From Roseococcus microcysteis (GTDB taxonomy: Bacteria > Pseudomonadota > Alphaproteobacteria > Acetobacterales > Acetobacteraceae), in the NCBI RefSeq assembly GCF_014764365.1, contig NZ_CP061718.1, forward strand, positions 3,364,501 through 3,428,500: a stretch of DNA of 64,000 nt. The letters are read 5' to 3'. The notes beneath the pieces are model-generated. The model was not told where the DNA came from. It made no database searches and was given only the letters and a program-made list of their open reading frames with translations. Positions within the stretch are counted from its first letter, which is position 1. Each line of letters begins with the position of its first letter. The position numbers were made by a program, and so were the translations under genes. Shown in pieces: positions 7,015 through 15,900 of this stretch.

Positions 7015-7938
7015 ATGCTCGCCATTCCCGCCCAACGCGCCAACGCCTACACCGGCAGCCCGCTCGACCGTGCGGGCAAGCTGCGCGACGACCCGGCTTT
7101 CATCGAGGCCGCGCTGGCCGATGACGCCACCCTGTTCGTGCCGGTCTGGCGCGCCCGCAACCTGATGCGCGGCGTGGAGGAGGGCCGGCCGGAGGCTGTG
7201 CTGCTCTCCCGCCCGGGTGCGGAGGCGGTGCGGATGGCGGGCGGCCCCTGGGCCTTCCTGGGCCTGTGGGAAAAGCGCCCCGTCTTCGCCGTGGACTGCT
7301 CCACCGCCGATGACCCCCTGCCCCTGCTGCCGCCCGAGATGGGCGCCTTCACCGATCTGCGCGCCGTGGCCGGCCTGCTGCCGCCCGGCGAGGCCAGCGT
7401 ACTGGCCCATGCGCGCGGCATGATGCATTGGCGCGTGAAGCACCGGTTTTGCGGCGTCTGCGGCGGGGTGTGCGAGGCGCGCAGCGCCGGCCACGCCATG
7501 GTCTGCACCGCCTGCGGCGCCCAGCATTTCCCCCGGACCGACCCGGCCGTGATCATGCTGGTGGTGCGCGGCGATGCCTGCCTGCTGGGCCATTCGCGCC
7601 GCTTCCCCAACAGCGTGATGTATTCGACCCTGGCGGGCTTCGTGGAACCCGGCGAAAGCTTCGAAGAGGCGGTGCGCCGCGAGGTGATGGAGGAAACGGG
7701 CGTGGAGGTGGGCGACGTGACCTACCATTCCTCGCAGCCCTGGCCCTTCCCCTCCTCCATCATGATCGGCTTCCACGCCGAAGGGCTGAGCGATGCCATC
7801 ACGCTGGACGACGAGGAATTGCAGGACGCCCGCTGGTTCACCCGCGAGCAGATTCGCGACCCCGCTTCCCATGGTTTTTCCCTGCCGCGCGCCGATTCGA
7901 TCGCGCGCCGCCTGATCGAGGACTGGATGTCGGCATGA
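7015..7938 (+). CDS. nudC: NADH pyrophosphatase / NAD-capped RNA hydrolase NudC
   Basis: The 307-residue product has the NudC architecture: an N-terminal domain, a four-Cys zinc ribbon (FCGVCGG and VCTACG, near residues 144-165) and a Nudix domain. The Nudix box GFVEPGESFEEAVRREVMEE fits G-x5-E-x7-REVMEE. The SQPWPFPSS motif that follows separates NADH pyrophosphatases from other Nudix enzymes. It cleaves NAD(H) and can remove NAD caps from RNA. Its stop overlaps the next start as ATGA. Confidence 0.94.
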   Translation: MLAIPAQRANAYTGSPLDRAGKLRDDPAFIEAALADDATLFVPVWRARNLMRGVEEGRPEAVLLSRPGAEAVRMAGGPWAFLGLWEKRPVFAVDCSTADDPLPLLPPEMGAFTDLRAVAGLLPPGEASVLAHARGMMHWRVKHRFCGVCGGVCEARSAGHAMVCTACGAQHFPRTDPAVIMLVVRGDACLLGHSRRFPNSVMYSTLAGFVEPGESFEEAVRREVMEETGVEVGDVTYHSSQPWPFPSSIMIGFHAEGLSDAITLDDEELQDARWFTREQIRDPASHGFSLPRADSIARRLIEDWMSA

Positions 7939-8216
7939 GGCATGCGCCCTTCCTGATGCTGTTCGTGCTCGCGGCCTGCGCCCAGCCGAATGAGCCCTTG
8001 CGCGGCGGCGCCCCCATGACCAATGCCGAGTGCCGTGCCGAGGCCGAGGCCACGCCGGCGGTGCGCAACTGGGGTGCCCAGGCCGGCCCTGCCGCCTATG
8101 GCCCGAGCCCCCGCGCCGAGGCCGCCCGGCAGGAGGCTCTGTCCCAGGCCTATCGCGATTGCCTGCGCCGCCGGAACCTGCCCGCGCCGGGTGGGGTCGA
8201 GCGGCTGCGACCCTGA
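7935..8216 (+). CDS. small secreted lipoprotein of unknown function
   Basis: The 93-residue product starts at the ATG overlapping the nudC stop. A short signal ends in the lipobox LAAC (Cys 15), so lipid attachment is expected. The mature part has NAECRAEAEATPAVRNWGAQ, a Gly/Pro/Ala segment and SQAYRDCLRRRNLP. Its two further Cys (NAECR, RDCLR) could pair. I recognise no named domain. Similar short lipoproteins are common in Acetobacteraceae, but I cannot name their role. Confidence 0.7.
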   Translation: MRHAPFLMLFVLAACAQPNEPLRGGAPMTNAECRAEAEATPAVRNWGAQAGPAAYGPSPRAEAARQEALSQAYRDCLRRRNLPAPGGVERLRP

Positions 8217-8232
8217 CCGGGCGGCGCCGGCC

Positions 8233-9084
8233 ATGGGCGTTCGTGCGCTTTTCCTGGCCGCTCTGCTGCTGGCGCCTCCGGCTTTCGCCCAGCCCACCCC
8301 GGCCGAGCCGCCTGAAATCGCCCAGATCCGCGGCGAACTGACCGCCGGTTGCCGCGCCCGTTCGGGCCAGGTGCCGAGCTTCGGGCCGAATTTCGTCCGC
8401 GTGGCCAATCTGACGCCCGATGGGCGGCCGGATTTCGTGGTGGATGTCTCGGCCATGACCTGCCCGGGGGCGACGGGGGCCTTCTGCCGGGGCCGCGAAT
8501 GCCCGGTGCATGTGATTGTGAGCTTCCCGGGCGGCACGCGGCGGGTGCTGGAGCGCCTGGCGGAAGGCGTGGACATCCGCCCCGGCGCCGACCGCGACGT
8601 GCTGGTCCTGGGGCATGAGGCGCTGGCCTGGGATGGCAACCTCTTCGTCGCCGTCCCCATGCCGCCCGCGCCGGCCGTCGCCGCCACGCCGGTGGCCACC
8701 GGCCCCGCCTGGCGGCTGGAGACGGCGCCGCGCGCCACGGCGGCCAGCCCGCCGCTGGGGATGGTGCGGGGGCTGAACCTCTATTGCGACGGGCCGCTGA
8801 ACCCGGTGGCGGAGGCCGCCTTCATGGGCCCCATGCCGCCGCGCGTGGACATCACGCTGGAGACGGGTGGGCAGCGCCTGCAGGTGAGCTTCCTGCGCCA
8901 CTCGCCCCTGGAGGCCTTGTGGCGCGCCGATGTGCATGGCGCGCCCGAGGTGGCACGCCTGCTGGCCCATGCCGCGACGCCGGTGGAGCTGGCCGTGGAT
9001 GGCATGCCCCAGGGCGCGCTGGGCATGGGCGGCGCGGAGGCCGCGCTGCGGCAGGCGTTGGGGCGGTGCCTCAGGCTCAGATAA
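8233..9084 (+). CDS. secreted hypothetical protein
   Basis: From ATG 8233 the product is 283 residues with a clear Sec signal (MGVRALFLAALLLAPPAFAQ, cleavage after AFA). The mature part contains VRVANLTPDGRPDFVVDVS, CPGATGAFCRGRECPVHV and a later GMVRGLNLYCDGPLN, with five or six Cys. The first half resembles periplasmic proteins that report on solute or metal-related state, but no named family is certain. It follows the lipoprotein gene by 16 bases, so the three genes from nudC may be cotranscribed. Confidence 0.75.
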   Translation: MGVRALFLAALLLAPPAFAQPTPAEPPEIAQIRGELTAGCRARSGQVPSFGPNFVRVANLTPDGRPDFVVDVSAMTCPGATGAFCRGRECPVHVIVSFPGGTRRVLERLAEGVDIRPGADRDVLVLGHEALAWDGNLFVAVPMPPAPAVAATPVATGPAWRLETAPRATAASPPLGMVRGLNLYCDGPLNPVAEAAFMGPMPPRVDITLETGGQRLQVSFLRHSPLEALWRADVHGAPEVARLLAHAATPVELAVDGMPQGALGMGGAEAALRQALGRCLRLR

Positions 9085-9092
9085 GGCCGGCT

Positions 9093-9941
9093 CTACCGCC
9101 CCTCATGCGCCACCCGGAAGGGGTGCGCCGTGTAGCAGCCCAGCACCTTCACCTCGCGCGAGAAGAAGCGCAGCTCCTCGAAGGCGCGGAAGAGGGCGGG
9201 GTCGTCCGGGTGGCCGTCCACGTCGCAGAGGAACTGGGTCGCGGTGAAGGCGCCGTCCAGCATGTAGCTTTCGAGCTTCGTCATGTTCACGCCGTTGGTG
9301 GCGAAGCCGCCCAGCGCCTTGTAGAGCGCGGCCGGCATGTTCCGCACCCGGAAGACGAAGGTGGTCAGCGTGTGCGGCGTGCCCAGCGCGGGCATCTTCC
9401 GCTCGCGCGCCATCACGTAGAAGCGGGTGGTGTTGTGGGAGGCGTCCTCAACGTTGCGGCGCAGGATGTCGAGGCCATAGACCTCGGCGGCCAGTTCGCT
9501 CGCCACCGCCGCGTCCTCCACCGTGCCCTCGCGCGCGATGAGTTCGGCGGCGCCCGCCGTGTCGGCCTGGATGACGGGGGTGAGGTTCAGCTCCTTCATC
9601 ACCTTCAGCACCTGCCCCAGGGCCATCGGGTGGCTGTGGGCGCGGCGGATGGTGGCGAGCGTCGCGCCGGGGCGGGCCAGCAGGCAGTGCTCCACGCGCT
9701 CGAAATGCTCGCCCACCACCGAGAGGCCGGATTCGGGCAGCAGGCGGTGGATGTCGGGCACGCGGCCGGCCAGGGAATTCTCGCAGGGCAGCATGGCCAA
9801 TTGGGCGTGGCCCTCGCGCACCGCTTCCATCGCGGCCTCGAAGCTGGGGCAGGGCAGGGTGGCCCAGCCCGGATAGGCCTGGCGGCAGGCGAGATCGGAA
9901 TAGGCGCCGGGGACACCCTGGAAGGCGATGGTCTGGCTCAT
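9093..9941 (-). CDS. pheA: prephenate dehydratase
   Basis: The 282-residue product from ATG 9941 (MSQTIAFQGVPGAYS) converts prephenate to phenylpyruvate in phenylalanine synthesis. The catalytic domain shows LPCENSLAGRV and NTTRFYVMAR (the TRF motif). A C-terminal ACT domain (about 195-282) has the phenylalanine-sensing GVNMTKLESY, where the usual form is N-x-T-x-IESRP. No chorismate mutase domain is fused, as is normal for alphaproteobacteria. Longer in-frame starts upstream lack homologous sequence. It is divergent from the cytochrome c gene across 169 bases. Confidence 0.94.
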   Translation of the reverse strand: MSQTIAFQGVPGAYSDLACRQAYPGWATLPCPSFEAAMEAVREGHAQLAMLPCENSLAGRVPDIHRLLPESGLSVVGEHFERVEHCLLARPGATLATIRRAHSHPMALGQVLKVMKELNLTPVIQADTAGAAELIAREGTVEDAAVASELAAEVYGLDILRRNVEDASHNTTRFYVMARERKMPALGTPHTLTTFVFRVRNMPAALYKALGGFATNGVNMTKLESYMLDGAFTATQFLCDVDGHPDDPALFRAFEELRFFSREVKVLGCYTAHPFRVAHEGR

Positions 9942-10110
9942 GGTCTCGTGTTCAAGAAGGGGTTGCGGGCGTTCCGGAGACGAAACCCGTGCCTTGGGCG
10001 GTTGATGCGGCGGCGGGTGGCAGCTATGTGGTCCCGAACGCATAAGTCAGGGCTGGCCTTCGCGCAAATCCGCGCAACGGCCGCCGGGAACGAGGAAGGG
10101 TGAGCTCGGC

Positions 10111-10662
10111 ATGAGCCTTGAGTTCAACAAGATCGCCGCGGCCGTGCTGACCGCGGGTGTGGCCTTCATGGGCGCCGGCATCGTGGCTGAGGTGCTGATC
10201 CACCCCAAGCGCCTGGCCGAGCCCGCCATCAGCCTGGGTCGCGACCCGGCGGCGGTGCAGGCCGCGGCCGCCCCGGCGCCCACCGCCGCCGCCCCGACGG
10301 TCGAGCCCATCGGGCCCCTGCTGGCCGAGGCCAATGTGGACAATGGCGCCGCCGCCGCCCGCCGCGCCTGCGCCGCCTGCCACAGCTTCAATGAGGGTGG
10401 GCGCAACGGCGTGGGCCCGAACCTCTGGGGCATCGTGGGCGCCAACCATGCACGGGTGGAGGGCTTCAACTACTCCGCCGCCAACCGGGCCCTGGCCGAC
10501 AAGCCCTGGGATTTCGAGGCGCTGAACCAGTTCATCGCCGCCCCGGCCCGCGCCATGCCCGGCACGCGCATGGCCTTCGCCGGCATTGCCAACACGCAGC
10601 AGCGGGCGGACATCATCGCCTACCTGCGCAGCCTGTCCAACAGCCCGGTGCCGCTGCCCTGA
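10111..10662 (+). CDS. membrane-anchored class I cytochrome c
   Basis: The 183-residue product has an uncleaved N-terminal helix (about 7-30), an Ala/Pro-rich linker, and one haem c domain. The haem site CAACH is at residues 87-91 and a Met ligand lies in PGTRMAFAG. This is the CycM/cytochrome c552 type that carries electrons from the bc1 complex to terminal oxidases in alphaproteobacteria. Here the cbb3 oxidase encoded at 17-25 kb is a plausible partner. AGGAAGGG lies upstream of the ATG. Its TGA overlaps the CTG proposed as start of the next gene. Confidence 0.92.
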   Translation: MSLEFNKIAAAVLTAGVAFMGAGIVAEVLIHPKRLAEPAISLGRDPAAVQAAAAPAPTAAAPTVEPIGPLLAEANVDNGAAAARRACAACHSFNEGGRNGVGPNLWGIVGANHARVEGFNYSAANRALADKPWDFEALNQFIAAPARAMPGTRMAFAGIANTQQRADIIAYLRSLSNSPVPLP

Positions 10663-11438
10663 GGCTCGACCCGGCGCTCGTCGCCGCGGCGGAGGCGGCG
10701 GCGGATCTGGCGGGGGAGGCGATTCGCCCGCTGTTCCGCTCCGCCCTGCTGGTGGAGGCGAAGGGCGATGCCTCGCCTGTCACCGAGGCCGACCGCGCCG
10801 CCGAACGCGCCCTGCGCGCCTTCCTGGCCGAGCGCTTCCCCAGCCATGGCATCATGGGCGAGGAATACGGCACCGAACGCGGCGATGCCGAATACCTCTG
10901 GGTGCTGGACCCGATTGACGGCACCCGCGCCTTCCTGACCGGACGCCCCCTCTTCGGCACGCTGATCGGCCTGCTGCACCGGGGCGTGCCCGTGCTGGGG
11001 CTGATTGACCAGCCCGTGACGGGCGAGCGCTGGGTGGGTGTGGCGGGCGAGGGCACGCGCTTCACCTCGCCCCTGGGCGGCGCGGCGCGGGTGCGCCCCT
11101 GCGCGCGGCTGGCCGAGGCGGAACTCTCCGTCACCTCCCCCGACATCTTCGATGCCGCGCAGCGCCCGGGCTTCGAGCGGGTGCGCCAGGCGGCCCGCCG
11201 CGTGACCTGGGGCGGGGATTGCTACGCCTATGGGCTGGTGGCGCTGGGGCTGGTGGATGCGGTGGTCGAGGCCACGCTCAAGCCCTGGGACTGGGCGGCG
11301 CTGGTGCCGGTGGTGGAAGGCGTGGGCGGCCGCATGACGGATTGGCGGGGGCACGCGCTGACGCTGGACAGCGCGGGCGATGTCATCGCCGTGGGCGATG
11401 CCGCGCTGCTGCCGGAGATCGTTTCGCTACTGGCCTGA
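10659..11438 (+). CDS. inositol-monophosphatase family phosphatase, HisN-like
   Basis: The Mg-dependent phosphatase fold is clear: GEEYG, WVLDPIDGTRAFLTG (metal-binding Asp pair) and LKPWDWAALVPVVEG. The DPIDGTRAF-x-x-G form is typical of HisN histidinol phosphatases. The only standard in-frame start is GTG 10752, which would give 228 residues and cut off the conserved first helices. Family-like sequence (LDPALVAAAEAAADLAGEAI) continues in frame back to a CTG at 10659, overlapping the cytochrome stop as CTGA. I therefore annotate 259 residues from CTG, with the shorter form as alternative. Confidence 0.82.
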   Translation: MRLDPALVAAAEAAADLAGEAIRPLFRSALLVEAKGDASPVTEADRAAERALRAFLAERFPSHGIMGEEYGTERGDAEYLWVLDPIDGTRAFLTGRPLFGTLIGLLHRGVPVLGLIDQPVTGERWVGVAGEGTRFTSPLGGAARVRPCARLAEAELSVTSPDIFDAAQRPGFERVRQAARRVTWGGDCYAYGLVALGLVDAVVEATLKPWDWAALVPVVEGVGGRMTDWRGHALTLDSAGDVIAVGDAALLPEIVSLLA

Positions 11439-11439
11439 T

Positions 11440-11781
11440 TCAGCGTGTGCGCGCCGGCGCCGTGGTGCCGCCGCCGCCGCCGGGCAGGCTGCCCGCCGCG
11501 ATCGCGCCCAGCGCGGCCAGGGGCACGATCAGCGCCGGCGCCGTCAGCCCCGTGCCGCCCGTGACGGTGCCCAGCGCCGGGGGGGCGGCCTGCATCGGTG
11601 CCGTGACTGTCGCTTGCGGCGCGCCGGCCGGCGGCAGCACGGGGCGGGGCCGCGAGACGACGGGGGCGCCGCGCGGCGGCACCACCACCTGTTCGCCAGG
11701 CGGGATCACCAGCGCGGGCTGCGCGGCGGCGGGCAGGGCAGGAAGGGCGAGGGCGGCCAGCGCCACCACGAAGCTACGCAT
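11440..11781 (-). CDS. secreted proline-rich hypothetical protein
   Basis: From ATG 11781 the product is 113 residues: a signal peptide MRSFVVALAALALPALPAAA, then a low-complexity Pro/Ala/Val segment (residues 22-75). A hydrophobic stretch PALIVPLAALGAIAAGSLPG and a Gly/Thr tail follow. The C-terminal hydrophobic and Gly-rich part recalls short anchored envelope proteins. I recognise no domain. It converges with the phosphatase gene, one base apart, and lies 52 bases after the acyl-CoA dehydrogenase on the same strand. Confidence 0.62.
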   Translation of the reverse strand: MRSFVVALAALALPALPAAAQPALVIPPGEQVVVPPRGAPVVSRPRPVLPPAGAPQATVTAPMQAAPPALGTVTGGTGLTAPALIVPLAALGAIAAGSLPGGGGGTTAPARTR

Positions 11782-11833
11782 GGTGGCGAGGTAGCGCCGC
11801 GGGGCAACCGGCGGCAAGCGAAATCCGCGCGGA

Positions 11834-12970
11834 TCAGCCCCGCAACAGGTGGCGGGCGATGATGACGCGCATGATCTCGTTGGTGCCCTCCAGGATGCGA
11901 TGCACCCGCAGGTCACGGACGATCTTCTCGATGCCGTAATCGGCGAGATAGCCATAGCCGCCCAGCAATTGCAGCGCGTCATCGGCCACGCGGTGGCCGG
12001 TGTCGGTGACGAAGCGCTTGGCCATGGCGCAGAAGGCGCCGGCATCGGGCGCCTTTTCGTCCAGCTTGGCGCAGGCGCGCCAGAGCAGGGTGCGGGCCGC
12101 CTCCAGCTCGGTCGCCATGTCGGCCAGCTTGAACTGGGTGGCCTGGAAATCCGCCACGGGGCGGCCGAAGGCGCGGCGTTCCTTCACATAGGCGAGCGCG
12201 ATGTCGAGCGCGGCCTGGGCACCCCCCAGCGAACAGGCGGCGATGTTGAGCCGTCCGCCATCGAGGCCCGCCATGGCGTAGCGGAAGCCCTGGCCTTCCT
12301 CGCCCAGCAGGGCGGCGGCGGGCACGCGGGCATCTTCCAGGATGACCTGGCGGGTGGGCTGAGCGTTCCAGCCCATCTTCTTCTCGTTGGCCCCGAAGGA
12401 GAGGCCGGGCGTGCCGGCCGGGATCAGCAGCGCGGACACGCCATCCGCGCCAGCACCGCCGGTGCGGACCATGGTCAGGTAGAGGTCCGCGGCACCCGCC
12501 CCGCTGATGAACTGCTTGGTGCCGTTCAGCACATAGCCTTCATTGTCGCGCGCGGCGCGGGTGGAAAGGGCGGCGGCGTCGCTGCCGGAGCCGGGCTCGG
12601 TCAGGCAGTAGCTGGCGACCTTCTCCATGGTCAGCAGCGCGGGCAGCCATTCGGCGCGCTGGGCGTCACTGCCCCAGCGGTCCACCATCCAGGCGACCAT
12701 GTTGTGGATGGAGAGGAAGGCGCTGGTGGTGGGGCAGCTGGTGGCCAGCGCCTCGAAGACCACGGCGGCATCGAGGCGGGTGAGGCCGGCGCCACCGCTC
12801 TCCTCGCGCACATAGAGGCCGGCCATGCCGAGGCCCGCCGCCTCCCGCAGCACCTCCACCGGGAAATGCCGCGCCTCGTCCCAGGCTTGCGCATGGGGGG
12901 CGATGCGGTCGCGGGCGAAGTCCAGCGCGGTGGCGCGGAGTTCGCGCGTGGCCTCGGGCAGGTTGAACAT
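11834..12970 (-). CDS. acyl-CoA dehydrogenase, isobutyryl-CoA type
   Basis: The 378-residue FAD enzyme has the standard ACAD layout: an N-terminal helical domain, CLTEPGSGSDAAAL (FAD/substrate region) and LGGYGYLADYGIEKIVRDL with EGTNEIMR at the end. SIHNMVAWMVDRWGS resembles isobutyryl-CoA dehydrogenases of valine breakdown, so a branched or aryl short acyl-CoA is plausible; this assignment is inference. The start overlaps the stop of the oxidoreductase by one base (TGATG), which implies coupled expression and a shared catabolic role. Confidence 0.88.
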   Translation of the reverse strand: MFNLPEATRELRATALDFARDRIAPHAQAWDEARHFPVEVLREAAGLGMAGLYVREESGGAGLTRLDAAVVFEALATSCPTTSAFLSIHNMVAWMVDRWGSDAQRAEWLPALLTMEKVASYCLTEPGSGSDAAALSTRAARDNEGYVLNGTKQFISGAGAADLYLTMVRTGGAGADGVSALLIPAGTPGLSFGANEKKMGWNAQPTRQVILEDARVPAAALLGEEGQGFRYAMAGLDGGRLNIAACSLGGAQAALDIALAYVKERRAFGRPVADFQATQFKLADMATELEAARTLLWRACAKLDEKAPDAGAFCAMAKRFVTDTGHRVADDALQLLGGYGYLADYGIEKIVRDLRVHRILEGTNEIMRVIIARHLLRG

Positions 12971-15900
12971 CAGGCCTCCAGTTCGGCCCAGCGGGCGCGG
13001 ACCTTCTCCACATTCGCGGCCTTGATGGGGCCGAAGCCCTTGATGCCCGCGGCGGCCTCGGCCCAGTCGCAGGCACGGGCGTGGCTCGCGGGCGTCAGTT
13101 GCGCCAAGGCGCGCTCGATGCCCGCACGATACTCCGCGATGAGCGCGCGTTCCATCCGGCGTTCGGTGGTGCGGCCGAAGGGGTCCAGCGGGGTGCCGCG
13201 CAGCGCCTTGCCGTGGCGCAGCAGCCCCATGGCGCGCAGCATCCAGGGGCCGAATGCGCGCTTGGCGGGGCGCTCGCCCTTGGAGAGCAGGGGCGGCGCC
13301 AGGTGCATGTTGATGCGCGTGGTGCCCGTGAAGCGGCGGCCGAGTTCCGCCTGCCAGGCGGGGTCCGTGTGCAGCCGCGCCACCTCGTATTCATCCTTGT
13401 AGGCCATGAGGCGGTAGAGCTGCGTGGCGACGGCGCGGGAGAGGCGTTCCTCGCCCGGGATCACGCCGCTCTCGGTTTCGCGCACGCGCGCCACGAACTC
13501 GGCATAGGCGCGGGCGTAGCGGGCGGATTGGTAGTCCGTCAGGTCCGCCACGCGGCGCGCGATCAGGCTCTCCAGGCTTTCGGGCGTACGGGGCGCGGCC
13601 TCGGCCGCGCGGCGGCCGGCCTCGAAGGCAGTGAGGTTCCGCTCCACCGCGGCACCGTTCAGGGTGATGGCCTGGCGCAGCGCCTCGCGCCCCATGGGCA
13701 CCAGGCCGCGCTGCCAGGCCGCACCCAGCAGCCAGATGTTGAGGAAGATGAGGTCACCGAAGTCGCGCTCCACGAGGCGGGCGCCGTCCAGCGCCACCAC
13801 CTCGCGCGCCACCGCGCGGACGCTTTCCAGCATGGCGGGCGCGTCCTCGCGCGTCTCGGGGTCCAGCACGAAGCGGCCGGTGGGCGAGACATTGGCGCTG
13901 ACCACCACGCGGGTGCGGCCCGGGCCCAGCAGCGGGCGCGCCACCTTGCCATGCGCGCCCACCAGGTCGGCCGCGATGACGGCATCGGCCTGGCCCTGGC
14001 CGATGCGCGGATTGGCCACGCTGCCGCCGGGCTGGCCGATGCGAAGTTGGGCATAGACGCCGCCCCCCTTCTGCGCGAGGCCCAGCATGTCCAGCGTCCG
14101 CACCGGGCGGCCTTCCATATGCGCCGCCATGGCGAGGATGGCGGAAAGCGCCGTGACGCCCTGCCCACCCACGCCCGCCAGCAGCAGGTTCCAGGCCTCG
14201 CCGCGGCGGGGTTCGGGGAGGGTGGGCTCGGGCGGTTCGCCCTCCAGGGTGGGGGCGGGCGGGCGCGTGGGCTCCGCGCCCTCCAGCGTCAGGAAGGAGG
14301 GGCAGAAGCCCTCCACGCAGGAAAAATCCTGGTTACAGCCGGACTGGTCAATGCGGCGCTTGCGGCCCCATTCCGTCTCGATGGGCTCGATCGCGATGCA
14401 GTTGGAGACGCGCGAGCAATCGCCGCAATCCTCGCAGACGCGCGGATTGATGACGGCGCGCTTGGTGGCGCGCGGCGAGAGGTCGCGCTTGCGCAGCCGC
14501 CGCCGTTCGGTGGCGCATTGCTGGTCGTAGATGAGGACCGTGACGCCCGGCGTCTCGCGCAGGCGCCGCTGCACGGCGTCGAGTTCGGCGCGCGGGTGGA
14601 AGGTGACGGAGCGGGGAATGAGCGGGTCGCCGCGGTGGCGGTCGGGGTCGTCGCCCACGATGACGACGGCCGCCGCCCCTTCCGCCACCATCTGGGCGGC
14701 GATGCGGGGCACGGTCACCTCGCCCTCCGGCGCCTGGCCGCCCGTCATGGCGACGGCGGAGTTCACCAGGATCTTGTAGGTCATGGTCGCCTTGGCCGCG
14801 ATGGCGGCGCGCACGGCCATGCTGCCCGAATGGGCGTAGGTGCCGTCGCCCATATTGGCGAAGACGTGCGGGGTCTCGGTGAAGAGGTGCTGGCCGATCC
14901 AGGGCGCGCCCTCGCCGCCCATATGGGTGAAGAGGTCGCTTTCGCGGTTCATGTCCTTGGCGAGGTAGTGGCAGCCGATGCCGGCGAGCGCATGGCTGCC
15001 CTCGGGCACCTTGGTCGAGCTGTTGTGCGGGCAGCCTGGGCAGAAATAGGGCTGGCGGAGGGAGAGGGGTTCCGCCGCCTGGGCCGCCAGCGCGTCCAGC
15101 TCCGCCACGCGCGCCGTGAGCTGTTCGGTGCGCAGCCCCTCGGGCAGGGTGGCGGCCAGCGCGCGGAGGATCTGCGCGGCGTCGAGTTCCGCGAGGTCGC
15201 TCAGCACGTCCTTCCCGCGAATGTTGGGGCGGGTGGGAAGGTCGTAGAGCGCCTCGCGCAGCTGGGTTTCGAGGAAGGCGCGGCGGTCCTCCACCACCAG
15301 GATGGTGTCGAGGCCGCGCGCGAAGTCGCGCGCCGCCAGCGCGTCCAGCGGCCAGACGAGGCCGGGCTTCCAGATGACGAGGCCCATCATCCGCGCCAGC
15401 TCCGGCGTGATGCCGGCATCGGCGAGGGCCTGCTTCAGCGTGGACCAGGCCTTGCCGCGCACCGCGATGCCGAAGCGCGGATGGGGCGCGTTCCAGATCA
15501 CGGGGTTGAGGTTGTTGGCGCGGGCGAATTCCAGCGCGGCGGGCAGCTTGTGATGGCGCACACGCTCCTCGATGGGCAGCGCCGCGTCCTTCAGGCGGAT
15601 GTGCAGCCCGCCCTCGGGCAGGGGGATGTCCGGCGTCACGGTGGCGAAGCTGGCGGGGTCCACCGTCAGGCTCATGGTGGCGTCCATGGTCTCGGCCACG
15701 CATTTGAGGCCGACCCAGAGGCCGGAGAAGCGCGAGAGGGCGATGCCCTTCACGCCATACTCCAGCACCTCCCCCACATCGGCGGGGTCGAGCAGCGGGA
15801 TTTCGAGGTCGGCGAAGGCGTATTCGCAGCCCGAGGTGACGGTGGAGGATTTGGAGGCCGGGTCATCCCCCGCCAGGGCCAGCACCCCGCCGAGCGGCGC

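Noticed and set aside
11440-12045. 201-codon version of the secreted proline-rich protein
   Set aside because: The added part overlaps the acyl-CoA dehydrogenase end; the start at 11781 gives a proper signal peptide.
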